Counted from the stretch's first letter, positions 7,510-16,508 are shown. The stretch: DNA of 64,000 nt from TMED14 sp964475135 (GCA_964475135.1 CAYYWL010000001.1:1-64000), one strand, 5' to 3'. Program-made: numbers and translations. Notes: generated by a model from the sequence alone, not told the origin.

Positions 7510-9060
7510 ATGCGTACCGAGCTGATTATTCAAGCCAGCGAATCGGACGCTATCATCGCCTTACTTCAGGACGGTCGTTTGACCGAACTCGTCTCTGAAA
7601 ACGAGCAACAGCAGTTTTCAGTAGGAGACGTGTACCTCGGGGTTGTGCGCAAGCTTGCGCCTTCCCTAAATGCGGCTTTTGTCGACGTAGGCTACGAGAA
7701 GGATTCCTTCTTGCACTACCACGACCTTGGTCCCCAGATTCCGACCTGGCAGAACTACCTAAAAAAGGTTCGCCAGAGCAAGTACACTTCAGATTTATCT
7801 GAGGTCGAAATCCTTCCCGAAATCGAGAAGGACGGAGCCATGGAGGCCTTGATTAAGCCGGGCGATGAGGTGCTGGTTCAGATCACGAAGGAGCCTATTT
7901 CGACCAAAGGTCCAAGGGTTACTTCTGATATTTCTATTGCGGGTCGATTTATCGTACTCGTGCCGTTCAACGGTCGCATTTCGGTCTCTCAAAAGATCCG
8001 CGATCGCAAGGAACGCGAACGCCTGCGCAAACTGGTGCAGAGCATACTCCCTAAGGGCTTTGGCGTCATTGTGCGCACCGTTGCCGAGGGAGTTACGCAA
8101 GAAGACATTGAGACCGACCTCAATGATTTGGTAAGCCGTTGGAAGACACTGTACCGCAACGTTCGGGGCGCAAAGCCCAAGAAGTGCGTACTGCGCGAAA
8201 TGGATCGGGCATCGGCCTACCTGCGTGATGTGTTCAACGACAGCTTTGACCAAATCGTGGTTGACCACGAAGCGCTTTACGACGACATCAAAGGCTATGT
8301 GGAAGCGATTGCTCCCGAGCGTGCGAACATCGTCAAGTTGCATACCTCTGCGATTCCGGTGTTCCAGCACTACGGTGTGGACCGCCAACTAAAGAGTGCA
8401 TTCGGTCGCACGGTCAACATGGGCAAGGGCACCTACTTGGTGGTTGAGCACACCGAAGCCATGCACGTTATCGACGTCAACTCGGGCAACCGTTCGGGTA
8501 AAGGCGAGAGCCAAGAGGATCACGCCCTTGCGGTAAACCTTATGGCGGCTGAAGAGATTGCGCGCCAGCTTCGCCTGCGCGACATGGGCGGAATCATTTG
8601 TGTCGACTTCATTGACATGGCCAAAGGCGAACACCGCCGGGAGCTGTACGAAAAAATGAAGGACCTCATGGCTTCTGACCGTGCACGCCACAAGATTCTT
8701 CCCCCGTCTAAGTTTGGCCTCGTGGAGATCACGCGTCAGCGCGTTCGCCCGGCCCAAGCGATTGAAACGAAAGAAGAAAATCCAGACGCGCTAATCGATG
8801 CGCCAATCACACTGATTGACGCACTCCAGCACAAGTTTGAGCAACTGACCGCAAGCCGTAAGCAGAAGGGAAAGTCGGAACCGATTTACCTCCACGTGCA
8901 TCCGTTCTTGGCGTCCTACCTCAAGCAGGGTTGGTTCTGGCAGACGCTTGAGTTTAAGTGGTCGCGCCTCGCGGGGCACAAGCTTAAGGTCGTGTCGCGT
9001 GATGCCTTTAAGATGCTAGAGTACCGCTTTGCGGACGCCGAGGGTAAAAAAATCGGTTAA
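7510..9060 (+). CDS. rng: Ribonuclease E/G family endoribonuclease (RNase G-like)
   Basis: 516 residues. Cleaves single-stranded RNA in rRNA maturation and mRNA decay. The N-terminal S1-like region carries GDVYLGVVRKLAPSLNAAFV and GYEKDSFLHYHDLG; the RNase H-like core has MHVIDVNSGNRSGKG and the catalytic acidic segment GGIICVDFIDM; FGLVEITRQRVRP closes the core. After that point, where the E. coli enzymes have a CPxC zinc link, no cysteine pair is present. It lacks the long C-terminal scaffold of RNase E, so RNase G is the better name. A strong terminator at 9082-9109 ends the HU-to-rng unit. Confidence 0.95.
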   Translation: MRTELIIQASESDAIIALLQDGRLTELVSENEQQQFSVGDVYLGVVRKLAPSLNAAFVDVGYEKDSFLHYHDLGPQIPTWQNYLKKVRQSKYTSDLSEVEILPEIEKDGAMEALIKPGDEVLVQITKEPISTKGPRVTSDISIAGRFIVLVPFNGRISVSQKIRDRKERERLRKLVQSILPKGFGVIVRTVAEGVTQEDIETDLNDLVSRWKTLYRNVRGAKPKKCVLREMDRASAYLRDVFNDSFDQIVVDHEALYDDIKGYVEAIAPERANIVKLHTSAIPVFQHYGVDRQLKSAFGRTVNMGKGTYLVVEHTEAMHVIDVNSGNRSGKGESQEDHALAVNLMAAEEIARQLRLRDMGGIICVDFIDMAKGEHRRELYEKMKDLMASDRARHKILPPSKFGLVEITRQRVRPAQAIETKEENPDALIDAPITLIDALQHKFEQLTASRKQKGKSEPIYLHVHPFLASYLKQGWFWQTLEFKWSRLAGHKLKVVSRDAFKMLEYRFADAEGKKIG

Positions 9061-9081
9061 TCGAAGCGTTTATAAACGTGT

Positions 9082-9109
9082 AAGGCGGCCTTAAAGGGCC
9101 GCCTTTTTT
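9082..9109 (+). terminator. Rho-independent terminator after rng
   Basis: A nine-base-pair stem (9082-9090 with 9097-9105) with a 6-nt loop is followed by a T run to 9109. It separates rng from recX. A TTG inside the T run is not a credible recX start. Confidence 0.9.
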
Positions 9110-9122
9110 GTTTCTTCGCAGT

Positions 9123-9566
9123 ATGGCATTTACCCGTTCCAAAACCTTTACGCTCGAGGCTGCTCAGGCAGCAATTCAGCGCTACTGTGCGTTTCAGGAG
9201 CGCTGCCAGAGCGAGGTCGAAGAGCGGCTGCGATCGATGGGGGTGCTGCCTGAAGCCCAGGCTGAACTCGTTGCCGACCTAATGGCCAACGGCTTTTTGA
9301 ACGAAGAGCGCTTTGCCCGTGCATACGCCCGTGGCAAGTTTCGAATCAAAGGTTGGGGTCCGCGCAAGATTGCCCAAGGGCTTCAGGCCAAACGGGTTTC
9401 GAGTGCGTGCATCAGTTTGGGACTAAGTGAACTAAATGAAGACGAAGTGCGCGGCTACCTCCTGCGCCAGCGCGAGAAGTACCCTGACGACCAAGAGTTT
9501 TTAGCGTGGGCGTACCGACGGGGCTTTGATCGGTCCAGTGCGATGCAGGCGCTCCAGGAGGATTAA
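9123..9566 (+). CDS. recX: Regulatory protein RecX
   Basis: 147 residues. RecX binds RecA filaments and limits recombination. The protein is the usual three tandem three-helix repeats: CQSEVEERLRSMGV, then LMANGFLNEERFARAYARGKFRIKGWG (seen in parts; FLNEERFARAYA is the family signature) and GPRKIAQGLQAK. ATG 9123 is the first start outside the terminator T run. No promoter of the window's usual type was found for it. Its stop codon overlaps the convergent ltaE stop by 4 bases. recA is not in the window. Confidence 0.9.
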   Translation: MAFTRSKTFTLEAAQAAIQRYCAFQERCQSEVEERLRSMGVLPEAQAELVADLMANGFLNEERFARAYARGKFRIKGWGPRKIAQGLQAKRVSSACISLGLSELNEDEVRGYLLRQREKYPDDQEFLAWAYRRGFDRSSAMQALQED

Positions 9567-10597
9567 ATCGCCCAAGATGCTAACCCATCGGTGAGGCACT
9601 GAACTTCTGCGTCGCCCACATCGTAGTGCAGTACAGCCCTGAGCCAGTGGCGGTCCATTGCGATGAGTTGGACGCCCATTGCGTTCAGGTGGGCGAGCAG
9701 GTCGCTACCATCGAGCCCGTCCCGAAGACGAAAGAGTACCATGTTGGTTGCTGCGGGCTTGATTTCGGCTACGTAGGGCAGCTGGGCCATGGTTGCGGCC
9801 AATGTGGCGGCGCGGGCGTGGTCTTCGGCGAGGCGTTCGACGTGGTTGTCCAGCGCGTAGAGTCCTGCTGCGGCGAGGTAACCGGCCTGCCGCATTCCGC
9901 CCCCAAAGCGCTTGCGTATACGGCGTCCTTCGCGAATAAAGTCAGCTGAACCCAAAAGCACCGAACCCACCGGGGCACCAAGGCCCTTGGATAGGCAAAT
10001 AGAAATGGAATCGAAGAGGCGTCCGTAGTCCTCGGGCTGCTCGCCGTCGGCGACGAGGGCGTTGAACAAGCGGGCTCCGTCAAGATGGTAGCCGAGATTG
10101 TGCCGCCGCGCAAACGCTCCGAGTTCACGAAGGGACTGGATGCCGAGCGTGGTTCCGCCACCTTTATTTGAGGTGTTTTCGGCCACCACCAAGCGGGTAG
10201 GGGCAGCGTGCACGTTGTCCATGGGTTGAAGCAGGGCTTCGGCATCGGTAGCTGAAAGGCGTCCGTAGTTGTCGCCGCCAACGCGCACCTGAACTCCGCT
10301 GTTGAAGGCGAGTCCGCCGCCCTCGTAGTTGTACACGTGAGCCAGCTTGCTGCAAATCAGTTCGTCCCCGGGGCGGGTGTGTACGTTTACGGCGATTTGG
10401 TTGGTCATGGTTCCGGACGGGCAAAACAGGCCGGCTTCCATGCCAAAGCGCTCGGCGAGCATAGATTCTAGGCGCTGTACCGTGGGATCGTCGCCCAGCA
10501 CGTCGTCGCCGACGGGCGCCGCAGCCATCGCGCGGAGCATGCCTTGAGTGGGGCGCGTTACGGTATCAGAGCGAAAATCAGCAGTCAAAGGTTTCAT
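9563..10597 (-). CDS. ltaE: Low-specificity L-threonine aldolase
   Basis: 344 residues. A PLP enzyme that splits threonine or allo-threonine into glycine and acetaldehyde. Family signatures: FRSDTVTRPT at 8-17, GDDVLGDDPTV at 30-40, AHVYNYEGGG near 86-95, GYHLDGARLFNA at 169-180 and the PLP lysine K204 in CLSKGLGAPVGS. The frame stays open about 137 codons upstream, but ATG 10597 gives the standard MKPLTADFRSDTVT start and has a TACCTTCG element 5 nt away. It is divergent from prfB and convergent with recX. Confidence 0.95.
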   Translation of the reverse strand: MKPLTADFRSDTVTRPTQGMLRAMAAAPVGDDVLGDDPTVQRLESMLAERFGMEAGLFCPSGTMTNQIAVNVHTRPGDELICSKLAHVYNYEGGGLAFNSGVQVRVGGDNYGRLSATDAEALLQPMDNVHAAPTRLVVAENTSNKGGGTTLGIQSLRELGAFARRHNLGYHLDGARLFNALVADGEQPEDYGRLFDSISICLSKGLGAPVGSVLLGSADFIREGRRIRKRFGGGMRQAGYLAAAGLYALDNHVERLAEDHARAATLAATMAQLPYVAEIKPAATNMVLFRLRDGLDGSDLLAHLNAMGVQLIAMDRHWLRAVLHYDVGDAEVQCLTDGLASWAI

Positions 10598-10602
10598 AGG
10601 TT

Positions 10603-10610
10603 CGAAGGTA
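10603..10610 (-). promoter_or_regulatory. Variant -7 promoter element of ltaE
   Basis: The minus strand reads TACCTTCG (one change from TAnnTTTG), 5 nt before the ltaE ATG and 10 nt from the opposing prfB element. Confidence 0.5.
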
Positions 10611-10620
10611 GGGGGTGGCG

Positions 10621-10628
10621 TACTTTTG
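10621..10628 (+). promoter_or_regulatory. -7 promoter element of prfB
   Basis: TACTTTTG matches TAnnTTTG and ends 5 nt before the prfB ATG, so the transcript probably starts at or next to the start codon. Confidence 0.65.
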
Positions 10629-10633
10629 CAGCC

Positions 10634-11749
10634 ATGATTTCGCCCGAAAAAATTAAGGATTACCAGCAGCGCATTGTCGACCTGAAGGGGTACTTGCGCC
10701 TTGAAGAGAAGCGCATCACTGCCGCGAACGAAGAAGAAAAAACGGGCAATCCGAGCTTTTGGGATGACCCCAAGAAGGCGGAGCAAACCATGCGCAAGAT
10801 TCGCGAACTGAAGTACTGGATTCAGGGCTACGAGGCCGTTCAGGCGCAGATGGGCGAAGTCGAGGCGTCGGTGGAGTTTTTTCGCGAAGGACTCCTCGAG
10901 GAATCTGAAGTGGATACCGCCGCAGCGCAGCTCGAGGAGCAGCTCAGCACCATGGAGTTCCGCAACATGCTTAGCGGCGAAGAAGACAAAATGAGCGCCG
11001 TCTTGCAAGTAACCGCCGGCGCGGGCGGCACCGAGTCATGCGACTGGGCCGGAATGCTCATGCGCATGTACCTGCGCTGGGCCGAGCGCAACGGGCACAA
11101 AGTCCGCGAGCTGAACTTTCAAGAGGGCGACGTGGCTGGTGTCAAGACCGTGACGCTCGAAATCGAAGGTGAGTACGTATTTGGCTACCTCAAAGGCGAG
11201 AACGGGGTGCACCGCTTGGTGCGCATCAGTCCGTTTGACTCGAACGCGCGCCGCCATACCTCGTTCGTGAGTGTTTACGTGTACCCGCTTGTCGACGACA
11301 GCATTGACATCCAGGTGAACATGGCCGACATCGAGTGGGATACGTTTCGCTCGAGCGGAGCCGGCGGCCAGAACGTCAACAAGGTCGAGACAGGCGTACG
11401 ACTGCGCCACAAGCCGTCGGGCATCGTGATCGAGAACACCGAGACTCGTTCGCAGCTTCAAAACAAAGAGAAGGCGATACAGCTCCTGAAGTCGCGCCTC
11501 TACGAGCAAGTCATCGAAGAGCGAAATGCCAAGCGGAGCGAGATTGAAGCAGGCAAAAAGAAAATCGAGTGGGGATCCCAGATACGCAACTACGTGCTGC
11601 ACCCCTACAAGCTGGTCAAGGATGTGCGCACTGGGGTCGAAACGAGTGACCCCGATTCGGTGCTCGACGGCGAGCTCGATGCCTTCCTCAAGGCCTACCT
11701 GATGTCTGACGGTCAAGCGGCCGGAGACTTCGCCGACGACGGGCTTTAA
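10634..11749 (+). CDS. prfB: Peptide chain release factor 2
   Basis: 371 residues in one uninterrupted frame. RF2 reads UGA and UAA stop codons and triggers peptide release. The peptidyl hydrolysis motif GGQ is at 244-246 (SSGAGGQNVNK) and the stop-codon reading tripeptide SPF lies in VRISPFDSNARRHTS. The frame has no CTTTGA site or internal stop near codons 15-25 (the GYLRLEEKR region), where many bacteria have the autoregulatory +1 frameshift, so that control is absent here. ATG 10634 is set by the family N-terminus and by the promoter 5 nt away. Confidence 0.97.
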   Translation: MISPEKIKDYQQRIVDLKGYLRLEEKRITAANEEEKTGNPSFWDDPKKAEQTMRKIRELKYWIQGYEAVQAQMGEVEASVEFFREGLLEESEVDTAAAQLEEQLSTMEFRNMLSGEEDKMSAVLQVTAGAGGTESCDWAGMLMRMYLRWAERNGHKVRELNFQEGDVAGVKTVTLEIEGEYVFGYLKGENGVHRLVRISPFDSNARRHTSFVSVYVYPLVDDSIDIQVNMADIEWDTFRSSGAGGQNVNKVETGVRLRHKPSGIVIENTETRSQLQNKEKAIQLLKSRLYEQVIEERNAKRSEIEAGKKKIEWGSQIRNYVLHPYKLVKDVRTGVETSDPDSVLDGELDAFLKAYLMSDGQAAGDFADDGL

Positions 11750-11769
11750 TCTCGCTCGGGGCGCTTTCG

Positions 11770-11777
11770 TACCTTCG
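11770..11777 (+). promoter_or_regulatory. Variant -7 promoter element of the 1074-residue cargo gene
   Basis: TACCTTCG, one change from TAnnTTTG, ends 5 nt before the ATG at 11783. The same variant precedes ltaE. Confidence 0.45.
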
Positions 11778-11782
11778 GGGAG

Positions 11783-14700
11783 ATGCGTCGACTGCTCCAC
11801 CTTATTGTTCTCTTCGTGGCGGTCTTGGGCTCGCTCACGGGGCAGGTGCTGTCCAAGCCCGATCCGATCATTATTCCGAATGCTGGCCAGTGGCCGCGCG
11901 AGGTTTTGGCGATGGCCAACCTCGATGCAGCGCGGGTTTGGGTTCTTGCCGACGGCTTGAGGTTTGCAGCTCGGCTCCCGGGCGAGTCCGACAGCGTGGC
12001 GGTGTGGACCGAGCACTACCTGGGGTCGCAGGGCGGAACCTTAGACCTCAATCCCAGCAGCCACCCAATCACCTTCATGCTCGGGCGGGGCTCCGAGGTG
12101 ACGGTCCGCGGCGCTTCGCAGGCTTGGGTTCGCGACGTCTATCCTAACGTGGATCTCGAGCTACGTATTGAGTCGGGTCGCCTCAAGACCTGGTGGCACG
12201 GCGAATACCTCAGCGGCATCCGTATTGGATTTGAGGGCGCAGTGCCCCGCCGCACGCGCAATGCCCCTGAGGTGCTGGAACTTGAGACGCCGGCGGGTTC
12301 CGCGCTCATGGACGCAGCCAAGGCCTTTGACGCCCAGGAACGCGAAGTGAGGGTACAGTGGCAGCAAACGCCTGAGGGCTGGACCATGCACGCCCCGGGT
12401 GCCCAGCGCATCGATCCGACGTACGTGTTTAGTAGCTTTAGCGGTTCCGTGAGCGACAACTTTGGGTACACCGCGACCTACGACCTTCAGGGGCGCACGT
12501 GGCTGGGCGGTGTGGCATTCGGCGCACAGTATCCGACCTCAAACGGCGTTCAGGCCAACTTTGGCGGGGGTGGTGTCGACATCGCCCTTATGCTGTTTAA
12601 TCCCACGGGCACAGGGGTCGTTTCGGCGACCTATCTCGGCGGAAGCGCTCAAGAGCAGCCGCATTCGCTGCGGGTGGCGCCCAACGGAGACCTCGTGCTC
12701 ATGGGAGTGAGCAATTCGCTGAATTTTCCGACGACTGCGACGGCCTACGACACCTCACTGGCGTCCCAACCTGGAGGCGGTTCGCTCGGCGGGGGCGGAG
12801 TTGTCTTTCAGTCGCCCACCGACGTGGTGCTGGTTCGGCTCAATCCCACGGGCTCGGCGCTGCAGGCCTCGACCTACTACGGGCGCTTCGGGTACGACGG
12901 GCTGCAGGACGTCAGTACGCCCCACTACGGCGACGAGGCGCGCGGTGATGTGTGGGTCGACTCGGACGGAATCTGGATCGCCACTGCCAGCCGTTCCCGC
13001 GGTTTGGCCACCTGGCCCTTAGATACGTCTCGGGGCGGAACCACCGACGGACTCCTCGCGCACTTCAGCTCCGACCTTGATACGTTGCGATGGGCGACCT
13101 ACGTAGGTGGGCCAGACCTAGACGGTTTAACCTCGCTCATTCCCACACCGGGACCCAATGGCGACCGCCTCGCGGTGCTCGGCTGGACTTCGGGTATGGG
13201 CAACCTTTTGGGTTCGGGCATTACCACCGTGCCTAACGGCCAAGCTGAGGCCTACTACGCGCTGTTTGATCCGTCCAACGGTCAAGTACTCGGCCAGACC
13301 TACCTCGAGCCGCAGTACTGCACCTCTTATGGATTGTTAGCTGCGCAAAACCCCGCCGGGGCATATGCGGCCGTAGGCGATTCGAGCGCGGTACTGCTTT
13401 CGCTTGGTTTGGGTACGTTGTGCCAGGGCTCGGGGCCCTACGTTGGGCCGCTCGCACCCACGCCCGGGCTTTGGCAAAATCCCAACTCGACTCAAATTCT
13501 GACCTGGATCAAGGCCGAGGGCGACAGCATCTACCGCACGCAGTACGTAGGCAACGGCCAACTCAACCGGCGCATTTCGCCGACGGCCCTTCAGGTGGAC
13601 GACTGCGGAACCGCCTACTTCTCAGGCTGGTTCGGAAACCTCAACGGCGGAACCATCACCAACCTCTACACTAGCCCCAACGCCTACCAGTCAACTACCG
13701 ACGGCAAGGACTTTTACTTCTTGGCCCTGGACCGCCACGGCAATCCCGAGTACGCCAGCTACTTTGGTGGCAACGGGGCCGACGAGCACGTCGACGGCGG
13801 AACCTCGCGCTTCGACCCCAACGGCGTGATCCACCAGGCCATTTGCGCGGGTTGCGGCGGAACCGACAACCTTCCCATTTTTCCGCCCAACGCGCACTCG
13901 TCGACCAACAATGCCTCCAACTGCAATATGGCGGGCGTGCAGATTGCGTTTGAGCTCTTGGCTGCCGCCGCGCAGCTTGACCTCAGTGTTGACACCATTT
14001 GTGCGGGCGATAGCCTTTACTTGACCGGAACCACCACCCGCACCGACGTCCTCACGGTTTCGTGGGGAGATGGTGCTACCTGGTCCGGTACGCCAGTACC
14101 CTTGCCGGGCCACAGTTACTCGGTACCAGGGTCCTACCAACTTTCGGTGACAGCACTTGATACCATTTGCCTTACCCAAGCCGTCGAAACGCTGAACCTG
14201 TGGGTGCTCCCCGGTTCGGCGGTATCAGCAAATGCGACGCTTGACTACGACCCTTGCGACCCTTCGCGGGGCATTGCACTGATTCCTGGTCCCAACCTGA
14301 GCGCCGAGGTGCTCGTGCTCTACAGCTCCAGTGGTTCGGTAGATACGGTCGTACCGCCTTTTACGTGGTCCGGAACTTCACTAGTAGATTCTTATTCCGC
14401 GTGGCTGGTAGCCTTCGACAACGTCTGCGGGCAGCGCGACAGCCTTCAGTTATGGGCGGAATTCCCCCCTGAACTCAGTCAGCCGACGGCGAGCGTCACG
14501 GCACCATTCTGCTTGGACGGTCAGCCGGTGCGGGGACTGGGCCAGCGCGGTAATTCGACCAATTCCTACTGGCGCATTCCCGGCGGCGGAATCGTTCAGG
14601 GCCCCAACGTTCAGTGGCCGGCTTCACAGGCTGGCAGCCTCAGTGCGTGGTTCGTCGTGGCAGACACAGTCTGCGGAATCAAGGATTCCGTCCAAGTCAC

Positions 14701-15007
14701 CTACCAAATTTTTGGCGCCGACATCGACAGTCTGCAGGTGCCCAACGTATTCACGCCCAACGGGGACGGCATCAATGACGCGTTTCAGTTGCGCGGAACC
14801 GAGGCCAGCGCACTTGCCCAGATCAACCTGGTGGTGTACAGTCGCTGGGGCCAAGAGGTATTTCGAACCAACGACCCACAGTTTACGTGGGACGGACGCT
14901 ACCAGGGTCGGGTACTTTCGCCTGGGGTCTACCTCTACCACCTCACGTGGCAGAGCCAGTGCGGTACGGCCGGCGACCAGCACGGGGCGGTGACCCTCAA
15001 CCAATAA
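11783..15007 (+). CDS. Large secreted T9SS cargo protein with SBBP-like propeller, PKD-like and CHU_C (type B) C-terminal domain
   Basis: 1074 residues. A signal peptide covers about 1-24. A DUF7948-like segment follows (PNAGQWPREVLAMANLD, with a GLRFAAR strand). From about 240 to 660 there are repeated blade-like units with YLGGS, VSATYLGG and STYYG motifs as in SBBP propeller repeats. PKD/Ig-like domains lie at about 720-980 (SWGDGATWSGTPVPLPGHSY). The last ~90 residues, from VPNVFTPNGDGINDAFQL through YSRWGQEVF and LSPGVYLYHLTW, are the gliding-associated CHU_C domain used for type B T9SS export. Surface function is unknown; adhesion or matrix binding is a reasonable guess. Convergent with fumC. 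Confidence 0.88.
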   Translation: MRRLLHLIVLFVAVLGSLTGQVLSKPDPIIIPNAGQWPREVLAMANLDAARVWVLADGLRFAARLPGESDSVAVWTEHYLGSQGGTLDLNPSSHPITFMLGRGSEVTVRGASQAWVRDVYPNVDLELRIESGRLKTWWHGEYLSGIRIGFEGAVPRRTRNAPEVLELETPAGSALMDAAKAFDAQEREVRVQWQQTPEGWTMHAPGAQRIDPTYVFSSFSGSVSDNFGYTATYDLQGRTWLGGVAFGAQYPTSNGVQANFGGGGVDIALMLFNPTGTGVVSATYLGGSAQEQPHSLRVAPNGDLVLMGVSNSLNFPTTATAYDTSLASQPGGGSLGGGGVVFQSPTDVVLVRLNPTGSALQASTYYGRFGYDGLQDVSTPHYGDEARGDVWVDSDGIWIATASRSRGLATWPLDTSRGGTTDGLLAHFSSDLDTLRWATYVGGPDLDGLTSLIPTPGPNGDRLAVLGWTSGMGNLLGSGITTVPNGQAEAYYALFDPSNGQVLGQTYLEPQYCTSYGLLAAQNPAGAYAAVGDSSAVLLSLGLGTLCQGSGPYVGPLAPTPGLWQNPNSTQILTWIKAEGDSIYRTQYVGNGQLNRRISPTALQVDDCGTAYFSGWFGNLNGGTITNLYTSPNAYQSTTDGKDFYFLALDRHGNPEYASYFGGNGADEHVDGGTSRFDPNGVIHQAICAGCGGTDNLPIFPPNAHSSTNNASNCNMAGVQIAFELLAAAAQLDLSVDTICAGDSLYLTGTTTRTDVLTVSWGDGATWSGTPVPLPGHSYSVPGSYQLSVTALDTICLTQAVETLNLWVLPGSAVSANATLDYDPCDPSRGIALIPGPNLSAEVLVLYSSSGSVDTVVPPFTWSGTSLVDSYSAWLVAFDNVCGQRDSLQLWAEFPPELSQPTASVTAPFCLDGQPVRGLGQRGNSTNSYWRIPGGGIVQGPNVQWPASQAGSLSAWFVVADTVCGIKDSVQVTYQIFGADIDSLQVPNVFTPNGDGINDAFQLRGTEASALAQINLVVYSRWGQEVFRTNDPQFTWDGRYQGRVLSPGVYLYHLTWQSQCGTAGDQHGAVTLNQ

Positions 15008-15030
15008 AAAAGCCACCCAATGCGGGTGGC
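15006..15030 (-). terminator. Rho-independent terminator of fumC
   Basis: Read on the minus strand, a 7-bp stem (15024-15030 with 15012-15018) is followed by six Ts. It lies 23 nt past the fumC stop and touches the end of the convergent cargo gene. Confidence 0.85.
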
Positions 15031-15052
15031 TCGATTCAAATGGCTGTCTGGC

Positions 15053-16450
15053 TTAGTGACCGACCATGTCCTCGGGGCGAACCCACGCGTCGAATTCCTC
15101 AGCGGTGACATAGCCCAGCTTGAGGGCAGCCTCTTTAAGGGTGCTGCCTTCGGCGTGGGCTGTTTTGGCGATTTTGGCCGCTTTGTCGTACCCGATGTGG
15201 GTGTTGAGTGCAGTGACCAGCATTAACGAATTCTCAAGATGGCGCTGAATGATGGGGTAGTTGGGCTCGATTCCGGCCGCGCACTTGTCGGTGAACGACA
15301 CGCAGGCGTCGCCGATGAGGCGCGCGCTCTGCAGCACGTTGGCGGCGATCAAGGGCTTGAACACGTTGAGCTCAAAGTGTCCGGTGGCTCCGCCGAGCGA
15401 AACGGCCACGTCGTTTCCGATCACCTGAGCGGCGACCATCGTGAGGGCCTCGGGCTGGGTCGGGTTGACCTTGCCGGGCATGATGCTCGATCCGGGCTCG
15501 TTGTCTGGAATGATGATTTCGCCGATACCTGAACGTGGACCCGACGAAAGCATGCGTACGTCGTTACCAATCTTCATAAGCGAAACCGCCACGCGTTTGA
15601 ACGCCCCACTAAGTTCGACCATGGCGTCGTGCGCGGCCAAAGCCTCGAACTTATTCGGAGCCGAGGTGAACGGCATTCCCGTGAGCTCGGCAATGTTTGC
15701 GGCAACGGCGACGTCGTAACCCTTGGGGGTGTTGAGGCCGGTGCCCACGGCGGTTCCGCCCAAAGCCAACTCAGCGACCATTTCGAGCGCGTTGTTGATG
15801 GCGCGAATGCCATTGTCAAGTTGCTGCACGTAGCCGCTGAACTCCTGGCCAAGGGTCAGGGGAGTGGCGTCCATGAAGTGCGTACGGCCGGTCTTGACTA
15901 CATTTTTAAAGTCGCCAGCTTTGGCAGCCAAGGCATCGCGCAAGTGGCGCAATCCAGGCAGTGTCGTGCGTACCGTCTGCATGTAGGCCGCAATGTGCAT
16001 CGCGGTGGGAAAGGTGTCGTTCGACGATTGCGACTTGTTGACGTCGTCGTTCGGGTGAAGCACCTTGTTCGCGTCCATAAGGCTGCCGCCACTCAGCACG
16101 TGGCCACGGTAGGCAATGACCTCGTTGACGTTCATGTTGCTCTGGGTTCCGGAACCGGTCTGCCAAATGACCAGCGGAAACTCAGCGTCGTGCTGGCCCG
16201 TGAGGATTTCGTCGCAGACTTTGCCAATGAGCTCGGCCTTTTCTGCGGTTAGCACGCCCAAGTCGCGGTTGGTCAAAGCCGCCGCTTTTTTGAGGTAGGC
16301 AAAGGCGTGCACAATCTCTTTGGGCATGCTGCCTTCAGGGCCGATTTTAAAGTTGGTGCGCGAGCGCTCAGTTTGGGCGCCCCAGTAGGCGGTTGCGGGA
16401 ACGTGGACTTCGCCCATCGTGTCGCGTTCAATGCGGGTTTGTGTGCTCAT
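15053..16450 (-). CDS. fumC: Class II fumarate hydratase
   Basis: 465 residues, the normal FumC length. Interconverts fumarate and malate in the TCA cycle without an iron-sulfur cluster. Superfamily signatures are TGSGTQSNMNVNEV near 99-112, GRTHFMDATPLTLGQE, and the flexible catalytic loop GSSIMPGKVNPTQPE. The ATG at 16450 is followed by MSTQTRIERDTMGEVHVP, the usual start. A TAATTTTG element lies 4 nt before the start. Single gene, divergent from a small membrane protein. Confidence 0.98.
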   Translation of the reverse strand: MSTQTRIERDTMGEVHVPATAYWGAQTERSRTNFKIGPEGSMPKEIVHAFAYLKKAAALTNRDLGVLTAEKAELIGKVCDEILTGQHDAEFPLVIWQTGSGTQSNMNVNEVIAYRGHVLSGGSLMDANKVLHPNDDVNKSQSSNDTFPTAMHIAAYMQTVRTTLPGLRHLRDALAAKAGDFKNVVKTGRTHFMDATPLTLGQEFSGYVQQLDNGIRAINNALEMVAELALGGTAVGTGLNTPKGYDVAVAANIAELTGMPFTSAPNKFEALAAHDAMVELSGAFKRVAVSLMKIGNDVRMLSSGPRSGIGEIIIPDNEPGSSIMPGKVNPTQPEALTMVAAQVIGNDVAVSLGGATGHFELNVFKPLIAANVLQSARLIGDACVSFTDKCAAGIEPNYPIIQRHLENSLMLVTALNTHIGYDKAAKIAKTAHAEGSTLKEAALKLGYVTAEEFDAWVRPEDMVGH

Positions 16451-16454
16451 TGGG

Positions 16455-16462
16455 CAAAATTA
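16455..16462 (-). promoter_or_regulatory. -7 promoter element of fumC
   Basis: The minus strand reads TAATTTTG, matching TAnnTTTG, 4 nt before the fumC ATG. Confidence 0.6.
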
Positions 16463-16500
16463 CACCCGACACGGTGCGCAAAGAATTGCTCAGTGTCACT

Positions 16501-16508
16501 TATCTTTG
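16501..16508 (+). promoter_or_regulatory. -7 promoter element of the small membrane protein gene
   Basis: TATCTTTG matches TAnnTTTG, 40 nt before the ATG at 16549 and facing away from fumC. Confidence 0.6.

Noticed and set aside
10598..11008. 137-codon N-terminal extension of the threonine aldolase frame
   Set aside because: It would be antisense to prfB, and ATG 10597 gives the normal family start with a promoter element 5 nt before it.
11036..12016. 326-codon frame on the minus strand across prfB and the cargo gene start
   Set aside because: Crosses two well-supported genes on the other strand; composition is histidine-, arginine- and valine-rich like other shadows.
15629..16252. 207-codon frame opposite fumC
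   Set aside because: Antisense to an intact FumC; no recognisable motif.
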